Part shown: piece by piece, positions 8,227 to 14,472 of the stretch
Layout: the number at the start of each line of letters is the position of its first letter
How positions within the stretch are numbered: position 1 is the stretch's first letter
Assembly (NCBI GenBank): GCA_030426065.1
Contig: JAUHZH010000005.1
Coordinates: forward strand, 1 to 16,815
Length of the DNA: 16,815 nucleotides
Source: Gammaproteobacteria bacterium
Lineage (GTDB): Bacteria > Pseudomonadota > Gammaproteobacteria > Xanthomonadales > Marinicellaceae
Direction of reading: 5' to 3'
Translations under genes and position numbers: made by a program
Notes under the pieces: model-generated
The model's database searches: none
What the model saw: only the letters and a program-made list of their open reading frames with translations
Told to the model about the DNA's origin: nothing

Positions 8227-8661
8227 ATGCCTAAAAAAATCTTCAGGTATTTAATCACCGCCGTCATCAGCGCATTTTCACTTTTAGGTGCTCTTTACGT
8301 TCTGTTGATGATCAAACTTGCCATTAACGGCAGCCATACTGGACACACAAAACAGAAGAGAGCTCAAATCATTCTGATGAGATTGGATCAAGCCATCAGT
8401 GAATACCGTTCAGACATTGGTCATTTTCCTGAGCGCTTGAATGACTTAGTCACCGATACCAATGACTTGATGTGGATGGGGTCTTACATCAAAGAAAAAG
8501 AGCTCAAAGATCCGTGGGGTGAAGACCACCACTATCATTTGATTCACCATGCCAATGGCTACCAACTGTTCACTTTAGGTGCTGATCATGCAGAAGGTGG
8601 TCAAGATCATCAACAAGACCAATTGAGCAAAGGTTCATTGTTTATCATCAAACCCAAATAA
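8227..8661 (+). CDS. GspG-like (type II secretion major pseudopilin-like) protein lacking the prepilin signal
   Basis: A protein of 144 residues from ATG 8227; a TTG at 8215 would add four residues. One membrane segment (about residues 7-32) anchors a periplasmic domain that follows the GspG C-terminal pattern. The visible elements are the helix AQIILMRLDQAISEYRSD, then GHFPERLNDLV, then ELKDPWGEDHHYH and YQLFTLGADHAEGGQ, the last two being the calcium-loop region of major pseudopilins. The prepilin peptidase site is missing: no G-FTLIE-type sequence and no glutamate at +5. It is therefore unlikely to be a normal pilin subunit of a type II secretion machine, and no other secretion genes are nearby. 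It stands alone between the amidohydrolase and the sigma-factor gene. Confidence 0.75.
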   Translation: MPKKIFRYLITAVISAFSLLGALYVLLMIKLAINGSHTGHTKQKRAQIILMRLDQAISEYRSDIGHFPERLNDLVTDTNDLMWMGSYIKEKELKDPWGEDHHYHLIHHANGYQLFTLGADHAEGGQDHQQDQLSKGSLFIIKPK

Positions 8662-8727
8662 TTCTTCACGAAAAAGCTACCATAAATATTTACCACGTGG
8701 CTTCTCAGATTCCGTTAAAATCATGAG

Positions 8728-9294
8728 ATGCAATCAATCCAACAAGTCACCCAATACCTGCTGGCCTATCGTGAGGGCGACCCCGTCGCTTTGAATCACG
8801 TGGTTGATTGCCTTTATGATCAGTTGTGCCAATTGGCCAACAGCCAGCTCAACCGCTACCAACAAAAGGGCATGGCATCGGCCGAACTGGTGCATGAGTT
8901 GTACCTCAAGATCAACCATTCTCACCAACTCAACGCCCAGAACAGGCAGCATTTTTTGGCCATTGCCGCCACCGCCATGCGCCAGATAGTCATCGACCAA
9001 ATCAAAGCCAAAAGTCGCCTCAAACGTGGCAAGGACATCGTCATGACCACCTTATCGAACCAAGCCAAAACCTGGCTCGATAACCAACTCGAAATTTTGG
9101 CGGTTGATCAAGCTTTGGATAAATTGAAAGACCTGGAGCCCACATTGTCGGCCGTGGTCGAGTGCAAATACTTCGCGGGTTACACAGAAACTGAAATCGC
9201 GGAGGCCTTGGGGGTTACTGAACGCACCGTTCGGCGTCATTGGCAAAGGGCTAAAAAGTGGTTGGCATTGGAAATGAACCATGAACAAAGATGA
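8728..9294 (+). CDS. ECF-type RNA polymerase sigma factor (sigma70 ECF subfamily usually paired with a Ser/Thr kinase)
   Basis: A 188-residue group IV sigma factor. Region 2 spans about 10-100, with HFLAIAATAMRQIVIDQIKA as the promoter -10 recognition helix area, followed by the basic SRLKRGK. Region 4 spans about 122-182, with the helix-turn-helix YTETEIAEALGVTERTVRRH binding -35 elements. Length and motifs fit the ECF subfamily whose genes commonly stand directly in front of a large membrane Ser/Thr kinase. Consistent with that, a short ORF overlapping its last codons (ATG 9281) looks like the start of such a kinase but is broken. No anti-sigma factor of the RseA or zinc-binding type is nearby. 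ATG 8728 has only a weak ribosome site (TGAG). Its regulon cannot be read here. Confidence 0.9.
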   Translation: MQSIQQVTQYLLAYREGDPVALNHVVDCLYDQLCQLANSQLNRYQQKGMASAELVHELYLKINHSHQLNAQNRQHFLAIAATAMRQIVIDQIKAKSRLKRGKDIVMTTLSNQAKTWLDNQLEILAVDQALDKLKDLEPTLSAVVECKYFAGYTETEIAEALGVTERTVRRHWQRAKKWLALEMNHEQR

Positions 9295-9525
9295 AGTCAT
9301 CAAAAAAGCCCTGATGCTGGAAACCCAGGATCGCACGGCTTTTTTGGACGGCATTGATGACCCACAATTGAAAGCCGAGGTGGCATTCATCGTCAATGTC
9401 TAAGAAGAATTGACTTCTTTCATTCAAAGACGGCAGCTGCCGACAACGCCATAGAACAGGTGAAGTTTGATGATTTAAAACCTGGCAAAAAGTTCAACAA
9501 GATCACCATCAAGAAAAGATCAACT
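9281..9525 (+). pseudogene. Decayed N-terminus of the sigma-factor-associated Ser/Thr kinase
   Basis: ATG 9281 overlaps the sigma-factor gene by 14 bp, as in intact sigma/kinase pairs. The 40-codon ORF (stop TAA 9401-9403) contains ALMLETQDRTAFLDGI and DDPQLKAEVAFIV. This is the pattern found at the N-terminus of these kinases (a helix, then R-x-x-FL, then a D-P-x-L-x-x-E-V repeat). The match continues in another frame from 9412: DFFHSKTAAADNAIEQ, then PGKKFNKITIKK, which is where the kinase domain should begin. After about 9510 the expected glycine-rich loop and kinase lobes are absent. The gene has therefore suffered a frameshift near 9400 and loss of everything downstream. The boundary at 9525 is my estimate. 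A very small functional fragment is possible but less likely. Confidence 0.6.
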
Positions 9526-9554
9526 GTCATGGCCGTCACAAGCACAACAGTTGA
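9520..9554. repeat. Inverted repeat at the break of the kinase remnant
   Basis: TCAACTGT (9520-9527) and ACAGTTGA (9547-9554) form a perfect 8-bp dyad with a 19-nt centre. It lies just where resemblance to the kinase N-terminus stops, and before the 3' end of the minus-strand secreted-protein gene. It may be the scar of a rearrangement or a weak terminator; neither strand shows a T-run. Confidence 0.3.
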
Positions 9555-9580
9555 ACCCCCATGCCACCACTGACAAGCCA

Positions 9581-10147
9581 TCACTGCCCTTCGAACTTGG
9601 CCACAAACACCGTGTCTTGAAACAGGATTACGTCATCGAAGCGCCCCCGATTGTCATCTGAACCTTGGCTGTGTTGATGGACCCACAAACGCACCCTGGC
9701 TTGTGTGGCATCTGGGATGATGTTTTCCACATGTTGGTCAAAGTGGTGCCATTGGTCGGTGTTTTGCCACATGTTGAAATAAGCATCCCAGGGATAAGAT
9801 CCCACGAAGTTTTCCTGGTCATCGAACCATTCAATGGATATGGACATGCCGTTGGGCACGCTGCCCGTCATGTATTTATAGGAAGTCGCCAAAACATACC
9901 GATAGCCGGGTGTCACTGGCACAAGTTCAGAGTCGACGTAGATGGAGCTGCCGTTGTTGAAATTATCTGAGAACTCAATGCTGCCGTTGCCTGATGTCGG
10001 TGCGCCATCGGAAGCGACCCATGTGGGCACCACAGATGGGCTTTGCCAGTCATTGATGTTTTGATCAAAGGTGCCATTGGACAACAACAATTGACCTTGT
10101 GCCAGCCACGAACAAAGCAACATCCCACAAACACAGATTTTTTTCAT
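9581..10147 (-). CDS. Secreted protein with a carbohydrate-binding-module-like beta-sandwich
   Basis: A 188-residue exported protein. Residues 1-18 form a signal peptide (MKKICVCGMLLCSWLAQG) with likely cleavage before QLLLSNGTFDQ. The mature part opens with NGTFDQNINDWQ and closes with ARVRLWVHQHSQGSDDNRGRFDDV. This is the layout of CBM4/9-like galactose-binding-fold domains (N-G-x-F-x-x-x-x-x-W at the start, F-D-D-V at the end). Tryptophans around 119-133 could form a ligand face. There is no catalytic domain, so it would be a stand-alone binding module. The C-terminal tail VFVAKFEGQ resembles that of another secreted protein nearby. The start is well supported by AAGGAGA ahead of ATG 10147. 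It runs convergent to the sigma/kinase remnant and divergent from the three secreted paralogs. Confidence 0.75.
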   Translation of the reverse strand: MKKICVCGMLLCSWLAQGQLLLSNGTFDQNINDWQSPSVVPTWVASDGAPTSGNGSIEFSDNFNNGSSIYVDSELVPVTPGYRYVLATSYKYMTGSVPNGMSISIEWFDDQENFVGSYPWDAYFNMWQNTDQWHHFDQHVENIIPDATQARVRLWVHQHSQGSDDNRGRFDDVILFQDTVFVAKFEGQ

Positions 10148-10332
10148 GATCTTCTCCTTAATTTGATTGCTGTGTGCCTATACCACGACATGGGATATGA
10201 GATCAGGACAGCAAAAGTTGAAAAACCCACAAAGACGCCTGCGGTGTGTGGCACTTACTTTTTGAATGAAAAACTTTGTCCTCTTTTCCATCAACCTGTC
10301 GTTGTCCTTAATAACTGACATGAGGAAACAAC

Positions 10333-10872
10333 ATGAAACTTAACAATAATCGTTTTTGGATGCCAACCTTGATGACTGTCATGCTGGGAACAACCACTGG
10401 ATATGCCAGCGAAAAATCATTTGATGAGGGTCGGTATTATTTGAAACTGGGTGCCATGGGCGCCACACCTTTGAGTTCTGACTACATTTATGACTCCGAC
10501 CCCACAACTCGGTGTGTTTATCACATCAGCAGTGAAGACCCTGCTTATTACACATTGAACCTTCACCTGCCAGACGGTCATCAAATCATTGGACTGAATT
10601 ATGAATTTTATGATTTTGACACCACAGGCTACACCGGGGCACGCATCATTCGGTCAGACGGCAGCACAACAGGCAATGAAGTGCTCGTCAGCACCTTTTC
10701 TTCCGGTGCTTCCATGAATTACCGCAGTGAATATGAAGAAATGTTGACACCTCACACCATTGATAACAGCCTGAATCAATACTTTCTGCAATTCTATGGC
10801 GTCGCCCCAACAGCGAATGTTTACAACTTACTCATGTGCCAGGCCCGAGTGGTTTTGGAACCCAGCCAATAG
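10333..10872 (+). CDS. Secreted protein of an unrecognised family, tandem copy 1
   Basis: A 179-residue protein I do not recognise. Residues 1-25 form a signal peptide ending in GYAS. The mature protein begins with FDEGRYYLKLGAMGATPLS and has two cysteines, C61 (TTRCVYH) and C169 (LLMCQAR), placed like those of the next two proteins, so a disulfide is likely. A central LHLPDGHQIIGLNYEFYD is the clearest shared block: L-x-x-P-D followed by a strand. Alternating polar and hydrophobic residues suggest a beta-sandwich. The ribosome site ATGAGGAAACAACATG is good. It is the first gene of a three-gene operon with gaps of 9 and 11 bp. Confidence 0.8.
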   Translation: MKLNNNRFWMPTLMTVMLGTTTGYASEKSFDEGRYYLKLGAMGATPLSSDYIYDSDPTTRCVYHISSEDPAYYTLNLHLPDGHQIIGLNYEFYDFDTTGYTGARIIRSDGSTTGNEVLVSTFSSGASMNYRSEYEEMLTPHTIDNSLNQYFLQFYGVAPTANVYNLLMCQARVVLEPSQ

Positions 10873-10881
10873 GAGGAAAAC

Positions 10882-11439
10882 ATGCAATCACCAATCAAAA
10901 AAATCAGTACCTTGATTTTGGCATCAACTTTTTGCCTCGGCGCAAGTGCCAACAAAGCGATGCTGGATGAAGGTCGCCCATTTGGCGGAACGTCAATCCG
11001 TTACATCAGTTCTTCGGCTTTAGGTATGCACCCAACCGCCCCGTCATACAGCTACTCAAGCAATCCTTTCACAGGCTGTCGAAACAGCAGCAGCGGACTG
11101 CTTGAAATGGTTGAGAACCTTGATGTGCCCGACGGTTCACGTTTGATTTCAGTCAGCGTCATGGGAAAAGACAATGACAACGGCTGGTTAGGATATACCT
11201 TAAGGGTTGATGGTCAAGACATTGATAACCAAGCTTCTGTGGGCGCTTCGGGCAACAGCTTAATCAACATCGGTGCTTTTATAGATTTTCAAATGCCCTA
11301 TTTCAGTTACCAACAGCAAAAAGTCACCATGACCTTGAGCCAATTAGGCTCAGACATCGATCTGTGTGGCTACCGCATCGGTTACCTTCCACCCGATGTG
11401 GCTGATGATGTGATTTTTGTGAATAACTTTTATCGATAA
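10882..11439 (+). CDS. Secreted protein of the same unrecognised family, tandem copy 2
   Basis: A 185-residue paralog of the proteins on either side. The signal peptide covers about 1-23 (LILASTFCLGASA). The mature start MLDEGRPFGG matches the DEGR of copy 1. The conserved cysteines are C66 (FTGCRNS) and C162 (DLCGYRIGY). The central block is LDVPDGSRLISVSVMG. Unlike copies 1 and 3 it ends with an extra tail, DDVIFVNNFYR, similar to the end of the secreted protein at 9581-10147. A strong ribosome site (AGGAGG) precedes ATG 10882. The function is unknown; an extracellular or envelope structural or binding role is only inference from export and the beta-rich pattern. Confidence 0.8.
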   Translation: MQSPIKKISTLILASTFCLGASANKAMLDEGRPFGGTSIRYISSSALGMHPTAPSYSYSSNPFTGCRNSSSGLLEMVENLDVPDGSRLISVSVMGKDNDNGWLGYTLRVDGQDIDNQASVGASGNSLINIGAFIDFQMPYFSYQQQKVTMTLSQLGSDIDLCGYRIGYLPPDVADDVIFVNNFYR

Positions 11440-11450
11440 AGGACAATACC

Positions 11451-11999
11451 ATGAAAGCGATTAAATACAAACTCAGGTCTATCACCCTTCTGGTGGTGGC
11501 CCTGACAGCTCATGCCCAAAACAGCGAAAGTAACAAGGTTTATGGAAACCCAGCAGACGGTCGCTACTTATTAACCTACACGCCAGAAGGTGCGGTACCC
11601 AACACCAGCCACACCGAATTCCAAGCAGGCACAGACCGATGTTATTATCGATCCAGCGCCAACGCAGGCTCGCTGGTGATTCCCTTGCAATTACCCGATA
11701 AACACCGCATTCAAGGTGTTCGATATGAATACATAGATGAAGTTGTGAACAGCAGTGAGTACATTGAAATGAAACTGTTTACTTTCGATCACTTGGGTAA
11801 CTTTATCAATCAAGTCAGTATTCAATCCAGTGGCTACTTGGGCCTCGATTCCGAGTTTGTAGCTGTCTCACCGCCTATAGATGTACACAATGCACTTTAC
11901 TCTTATGCCATTGAGCTTTCAGATACATCGAATGTCTCGACCACAGACTTGCAACATTGCTCAGTCAGTTTATCCATGACTTCGGTACCCGCCCCATGA
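11451..11999 (+). CDS. Secreted protein of the same unrecognised family, tandem copy 3
   Basis: A 182-residue paralog with a signal peptide of about 22 residues (ITLLVVALTAHAQ). Early in the mature part, ADGRYLLTYTPEGAVP corresponds to DEGRYYLKLGAMGATP of copy 1. Conserved cysteines are C64 (TDRCYYR) and C170 (LQHCSVS). The central block LQLPDKHRIQGVRYEYID matches LHLPDGHQIIGLNYEFYD of copy 1, so copies 1 and 3 are closer to each other than to copy 2. The ribosome site AAAGGACAATACC precedes ATG 11451. It is the last gene of the operon; a strong hairpin follows 15 bp after the stop. Confidence 0.8.
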   Translation: MKAIKYKLRSITLLVVALTAHAQNSESNKVYGNPADGRYLLTYTPEGAVPNTSHTEFQAGTDRCYYRSSANAGSLVIPLQLPDKHRIQGVRYEYIDEVVNSSEYIEMKLFTFDHLGNFINQVSIQSSGYLGLDSEFVAVSPPIDVHNALYSYAIELSDTSNVSTTDLQHCSVSLSMTSVPAP

Positions 12000-12013
12000 T
12001 ATACCCTTTAAAA

Positions 12014-12041
12014 GCGGCCTTTGTGCAAACACAAAGGCCGC
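12014..12041. terminator. Perfect 12-bp hairpin after the secreted-protein operon
   Basis: GCGGCCTTTGTG (12014-12025) and CACAAAGGCCGC (12030-12041) pair perfectly around the 4-nt loop CAAA. On the plus strand it closes the three-gene operon but has no T-run after it. On the minus strand it is followed by TTTTAAAGG, so it can also stop transcription coming from the convergent minus-strand unit. Confidence 0.7.
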
Positions 12042-12098
12042 CACACACAACGACAACGCTTCTGTTTTCTTCCAGTCAGCGCTGATTCGATCAAACAA

Positions 12099-12121
12099 AA
12101 CAGGGGATATGTGCCCCTGTT
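12099..12121 (-). terminator. Rho-independent terminator of the tpm / sugar dehydrogenase unit
   Basis: AACAGGGG (12099-12106) and CCCCTGTT (12114-12121) form an 8-bp stem with a 7-nt loop. Read on the minus strand it is followed directly by TTGTTTG, with further T's inside the stem end. It lies about 30 bp after the stop of the minus-strand dehydrogenase gene. The plus strand also has a T-rich follow-up (CTTTGTTC), so it may work in both directions. Confidence 0.7.
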
Positions 12122-12152
12122 CTTTGTTCAAAGCACCAGACCGTTGTCGATA

Positions 12153-13271
12153 TCATCGGCCTTTGCTTTGGGGTGAAATTTTTAAAATTTTCCCTTGGGC
12201 TCCATCAGTGGCCACGTAGATGTGGCCATCTGGTCCTTGTTCCACTGCTCGAATTCGAGACCTTTGATCAAGCAACAACCGCTCTTCCTCTGTGACTTTG
12301 TTGTTTTCATTCAATGCAATGCGGTTCAGGTGCATCAGTTTCAAAGCACCTGTGAATATGTGCCCTTTCCACTCGGGAAACGCGTCACCTGAGTAGATCA
12401 ACATGCCTGACGTGGCGATGGAAGGGTCCCAGTAGTGAATCGGCTGCTCCATGCCTGGCAAATGGGTGTGGTCACTGATTTTTGTGCCAATGTAGTTGAT
12501 GCCATAGGTGATTTTGGGCCAACCATAATTCTTCCCTGCTTCGATGCGATTGATTTCATCACCGCCCCTCGGTCCATGCTCATTGATCCACAATTCACCC
12601 GTATCTGGATGCAAGTAAGCTCCCTGAACATTGCGGTGTCCATAACTGTAAATGTCTGGCAATGCATAGGAGTCTTTGATGAAAGGGTTCCCTGCTGATG
12701 GCTGACCTTGGGTGTTGATTCTGATGATTTTTCCAAAATGTGTGGTCACATCTTGGGCCGATTCTTTTTGGTGGTTGCGATCACCAGTGGTGACAAACAA
12801 CTGACCTTGACGGTCAAAAACCAATCGCGACCCAAAATGGTGGTTGCCTTTTTCACTGTGTGCTTGTTGCCAAATGGTGGTTAAATCATTCAATCCACTA
12901 TCAGTCAGACGACCTTTGGCAACGGCCGTTCTTGATTGACCCCGACCTTCGTCTTTGGCATAGGAGAGGTAAATCAGTTGGTTGTCCGCAAAAGCAGGAT
13001 CTAAGGCCACATCCAACATCCCGCCTTGCCCCTTATAAGCAATCGGCAAATCCACTGGAATGGGCCTGGAAACTGCACCTGTTCGACTCACCAAACGCAA
13101 CTGGCCGCTTTTTTCAGTCACTAACAGCCGTCCATCTGGTAGAAATTTCATGCCCCATGGTGATTGAATGCCTTCAGCATAAACGCTGACTTTGTGGTCA
13201 TGTGATGGGTGCGTGGAAGCGTGTGTTGATGAAAAGGTCATCAGCACCAGGAGGATTCTAAATACATTCAT
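12153..13271 (-). CDS. Secreted PQQ-dependent aldose sugar dehydrogenase-type protein (YliI-like)
   Basis: About 372 residues from ATG 13271. An upstream in-frame ATG at 13346 exists, but only the 13271 start places a signal peptide (MNVFRILLVLMTFSSTHA) at the N-terminus, and 13346 would overlap the end of tpm. The mature protein is a six-bladed propeller of the soluble glucose/aldose dehydrogenase family, which oxidises sugar C1 with PQQ in the periplasm. Family landmarks are SPWGMKFLPDGRLLVTEKSG, then GQGGMLDVALDP, then NHHFGSRLVFDRQGQLFVTTGD, then YSYGHRNVQG, then INEHGPRGGDEIN, and finally YGWPKITYG. PQQ synthesis genes are not in the window, so cofactor supply is unknown. It follows tpm by 53 bp on the same strand and may be cotranscribed. 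Confidence 0.88.
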   Translation of the reverse strand: MNVFRILLVLMTFSSTHASTHPSHDHKVSVYAEGIQSPWGMKFLPDGRLLVTEKSGQLRLVSRTGAVSRPIPVDLPIAYKGQGGMLDVALDPAFADNQLIYLSYAKDEGRGQSRTAVAKGRLTDSGLNDLTTIWQQAHSEKGNHHFGSRLVFDRQGQLFVTTGDRNHQKESAQDVTTHFGKIIRINTQGQPSAGNPFIKDSYALPDIYSYGHRNVQGAYLHPDTGELWINEHGPRGGDEINRIEAGKNYGWPKITYGINYIGTKISDHTHLPGMEQPIHYWDPSIATSGMLIYSGDAFPEWKGHIFTGALKLMHLNRIALNENNKVTEEERLLLDQRSRIRAVEQGPDGHIYVATDGAQGKILKISPQSKGR

Positions 13272-13307
13272 AGCGTATACATCAGCCGTGGTTTTACTGG
13301 AATCTAT

Positions 13308-13339
13308 AGTATAACTGTTTTGATTCAGCGTGATTTCAA
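13308..13339 (-). promoter_or_regulatory. Weak candidate promoter for the sugar dehydrogenase gene
   Basis: On the minus strand TTGAAA (13339-13334) and TATACT (13313-13308) resemble -35 and -10 elements, but the spacer is 20 bp, longer than usual. The -10-like box overlaps neither gene and lies 36 bp before ATG 13271. The gene may instead be read through from tpm. Confidence 0.25.
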
Positions 13340-13975
13340 CAACCACACTTGTTCATTCGCTTCACATGCTCCTTTCAATCCCCCAGGTACAGGAACTGAT
13401 TCTTTCAATGTGATGACATGGGTCGAATTGTAGTGCTTTGCCAATTCTTCTGTGCTGATTGAAAACGGCGGGCCTTCCATTTTATTTTGATCGTATGCAA
13501 AAGTAATCAGCAGCTGGGGAGACTTTCGAGTGATACCCAATACATGTTGGGCATACTTTTCACGCATTCGGGATGGCAACGCCACCAATGCCGCACGGTC
13601 ATAAGTGGCATCAACCTGACCCAACAGGTTTCGGTCAAGCAAAAACAGGTCTCCAGCATAAACAACAATGCCTTCACCTTGGTACCGCTTTAAACACTTG
13701 TTTTGTGTATCAACCACATCAACTTGAGGACTGATGTCCAGTGATTCAAACAACTGCACCACAGCTTTTTCGCTCAACTCAACAGCAACCACCTGAAAAC
13801 CCTGGGCCAAAAACCAAGCAATGTCATTGGTTTTTCCGCACAGCGGTACAAAGACTCGACTGCCTCGCGGCATTGTCAAAGCTGCAAAATGTTTGACCAG
13901 CAACCCGTTGAAATCACTTTGATGAAAAGCAATGTCGTTGTCATCCCACCTTTTGTGCCAAAACGATTTATCCAT
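13325..13975 (-). CDS. tpm: Thiopurine S-methyltransferase family protein (Tpm)
   Basis: A 216-residue SAM-dependent methyltransferase, the usual length for bacterial Tpm. It begins FWHKRW (5-10) and AFHQSDFN as the family does. The SAM-binding core is VFVPLCGKTNDIAWFLAQGF (41-60), followed by VVAVELSEKAV. YDRAALVALP (a core strand and loop) comes later, and GPPFSI near 170 precedes the C-terminal substrate-binding part. Bacterial Tpm enzymes methylate sulfur and selenium compounds and confer tellurite/selenite tolerance in Pseudomonas; the substrate here is inference. The ribosome site AGGAG, five bases before ATG 13975, is strong. It is divergent from a MerR-family gene, with a MerR-type promoter reading into tpm, so it is probably induced by a toxic compound. 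Confidence 0.9.
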   Translation of the reverse strand: MDKSFWHKRWDDNDIAFHQSDFNGLLVKHFAALTMPRGSRVFVPLCGKTNDIAWFLAQGFQVVAVELSEKAVVQLFESLDISPQVDVVDTQNKCLKRYQGEGIVVYAGDLFLLDRNLLGQVDATYDRAALVALPSRMREKYAQHVLGITRKSPQLLITFAYDQNKMEGPPFSISTEELAKHYNSTHVITLKESVPVPGGLKGACEANEQVWLLKSR

Positions 13976-14005
13976 GTTGTCTCCTGTTTATTCAGTTAAA
14001 ATGGC

Positions 14006-14036
14006 ATGATACAACTTAAAGTTGACTTGAGGTCAA
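14006..14036 (-). promoter_or_regulatory. MerR-type promoter with 19-bp spacer and operator dyad, reading into tpm
   Basis: On the minus strand -35 TTGACC (14036-14031) and -10 TATCAT (14011-14006) are separated by exactly 19 bp, the abnormal spacing that MerR-family activators correct by twisting DNA. The spacer holds an imperfect dyad, ACTTAAAGT-TG-ACTTGAGGT on the plus strand (14014-14033), with 7 of 9 pairs matching. It equals the E. coli SoxR box at 15 of 18 positions. The smaller perfect dyads CAACTT-A-AAGTTG (14012-14024) and CTTGA-GG-TCAAG (14026-14037) overlap it. The divergent MerR-family gene starts 15 bp beyond the -35. Confidence 0.8.
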
Positions 14037-14051
14037 GGGTTTTACAAAGCA

Positions 14052-14453
14052 ATGATAGACATCAGCGAGGTTGTGAAGCGAACCGGACTAGCTGCTTCCA
14101 CCATCCGATACTATGAACAAATTGGATTGATTCATTCTCCAGGTCGGCATGGACTGAAGCGCATTTTCAAGTCCAATGTGATCGAACAACTTGACTTGAT
14201 TAAGCTGGGACAAAATGCCGGTTTTTCACTGGATGAAATCAGCCAAATGTTTAGCAACAGTGGTCAAGCAATGATCGATCGCAATAAGCTCAAGGACCAA
14301 GCCAACAAAATCGATGAGCAAATCAGAAAACTCACTGCCATGCGTGATGGTTTGCTTCATGCTGCCAACTGCCCCGCTTCCAGTCACCTTGAATGTCCAC
14401 GGTTTCAAAAACTACTCAGGGTAAACCGCAGATTGTCCACTGAGTCAACATAG
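14052..14453 (+). CDS. MerR-family transcriptional regulator, divergent from tpm
   Basis: A 133-residue regulator. The N-terminal winged helix (1-68) has VVKRTGLAASTIRYYEQIGL as helix-turn-helix and start of the wing, then RHGLKRIFKSNVIEQLDLIK. A coiled-coil dimerisation helix follows (about 72-104, IDRNKLKDQANKIDEQIRKL). The C-terminal effector part is short and carries the protein's only cysteines, C107 and C115 (NCPASSHLECPRF), a likely metal or thiol-reactive site. It lacks the SoxR iron-sulfur pattern and is shorter than MerR itself. Its start codon lies just beyond a MerR-type promoter directed at tpm, so it probably activates tpm and represses itself. No Shine-Dalgarno is visible before ATG 14052, so translation may be leaderless or weak. 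Confidence 0.9.
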   Translation: MIDISEVVKRTGLAASTIRYYEQIGLIHSPGRHGLKRIFKSNVIEQLDLIKLGQNAGFSLDEISQMFSNSGQAMIDRNKLKDQANKIDEQIRKLTAMRDGLLHAANCPASSHLECPRFQKLLRVNRRLSTEST

Positions 14454-14472
14454 TGGTCTTCACTTACAGTGG

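Noticed and set aside
9665..9970. Plus-strand 101-residue open frame
   Set aside because: Antisense to the secreted beta-sandwich gene, which has a signal peptide, a strong ribosome site and a family-like layout on the other strand.
13272..13346. N-terminal extension of the sugar dehydrogenase to ATG 13346
   Set aside because: It would bury the signal peptide 25 residues inside the protein and overlap the end of tpm; the ATG at 13271 starts exactly at a normal signal peptide.
14022..14048. Plus-strand TTGACT and TACAAA as a promoter for the MerR-family gene
   Set aside because: The spacer is only 15 bp and the -10 is poor; the minus-strand promoter with 19-bp spacing explains the same bases better.
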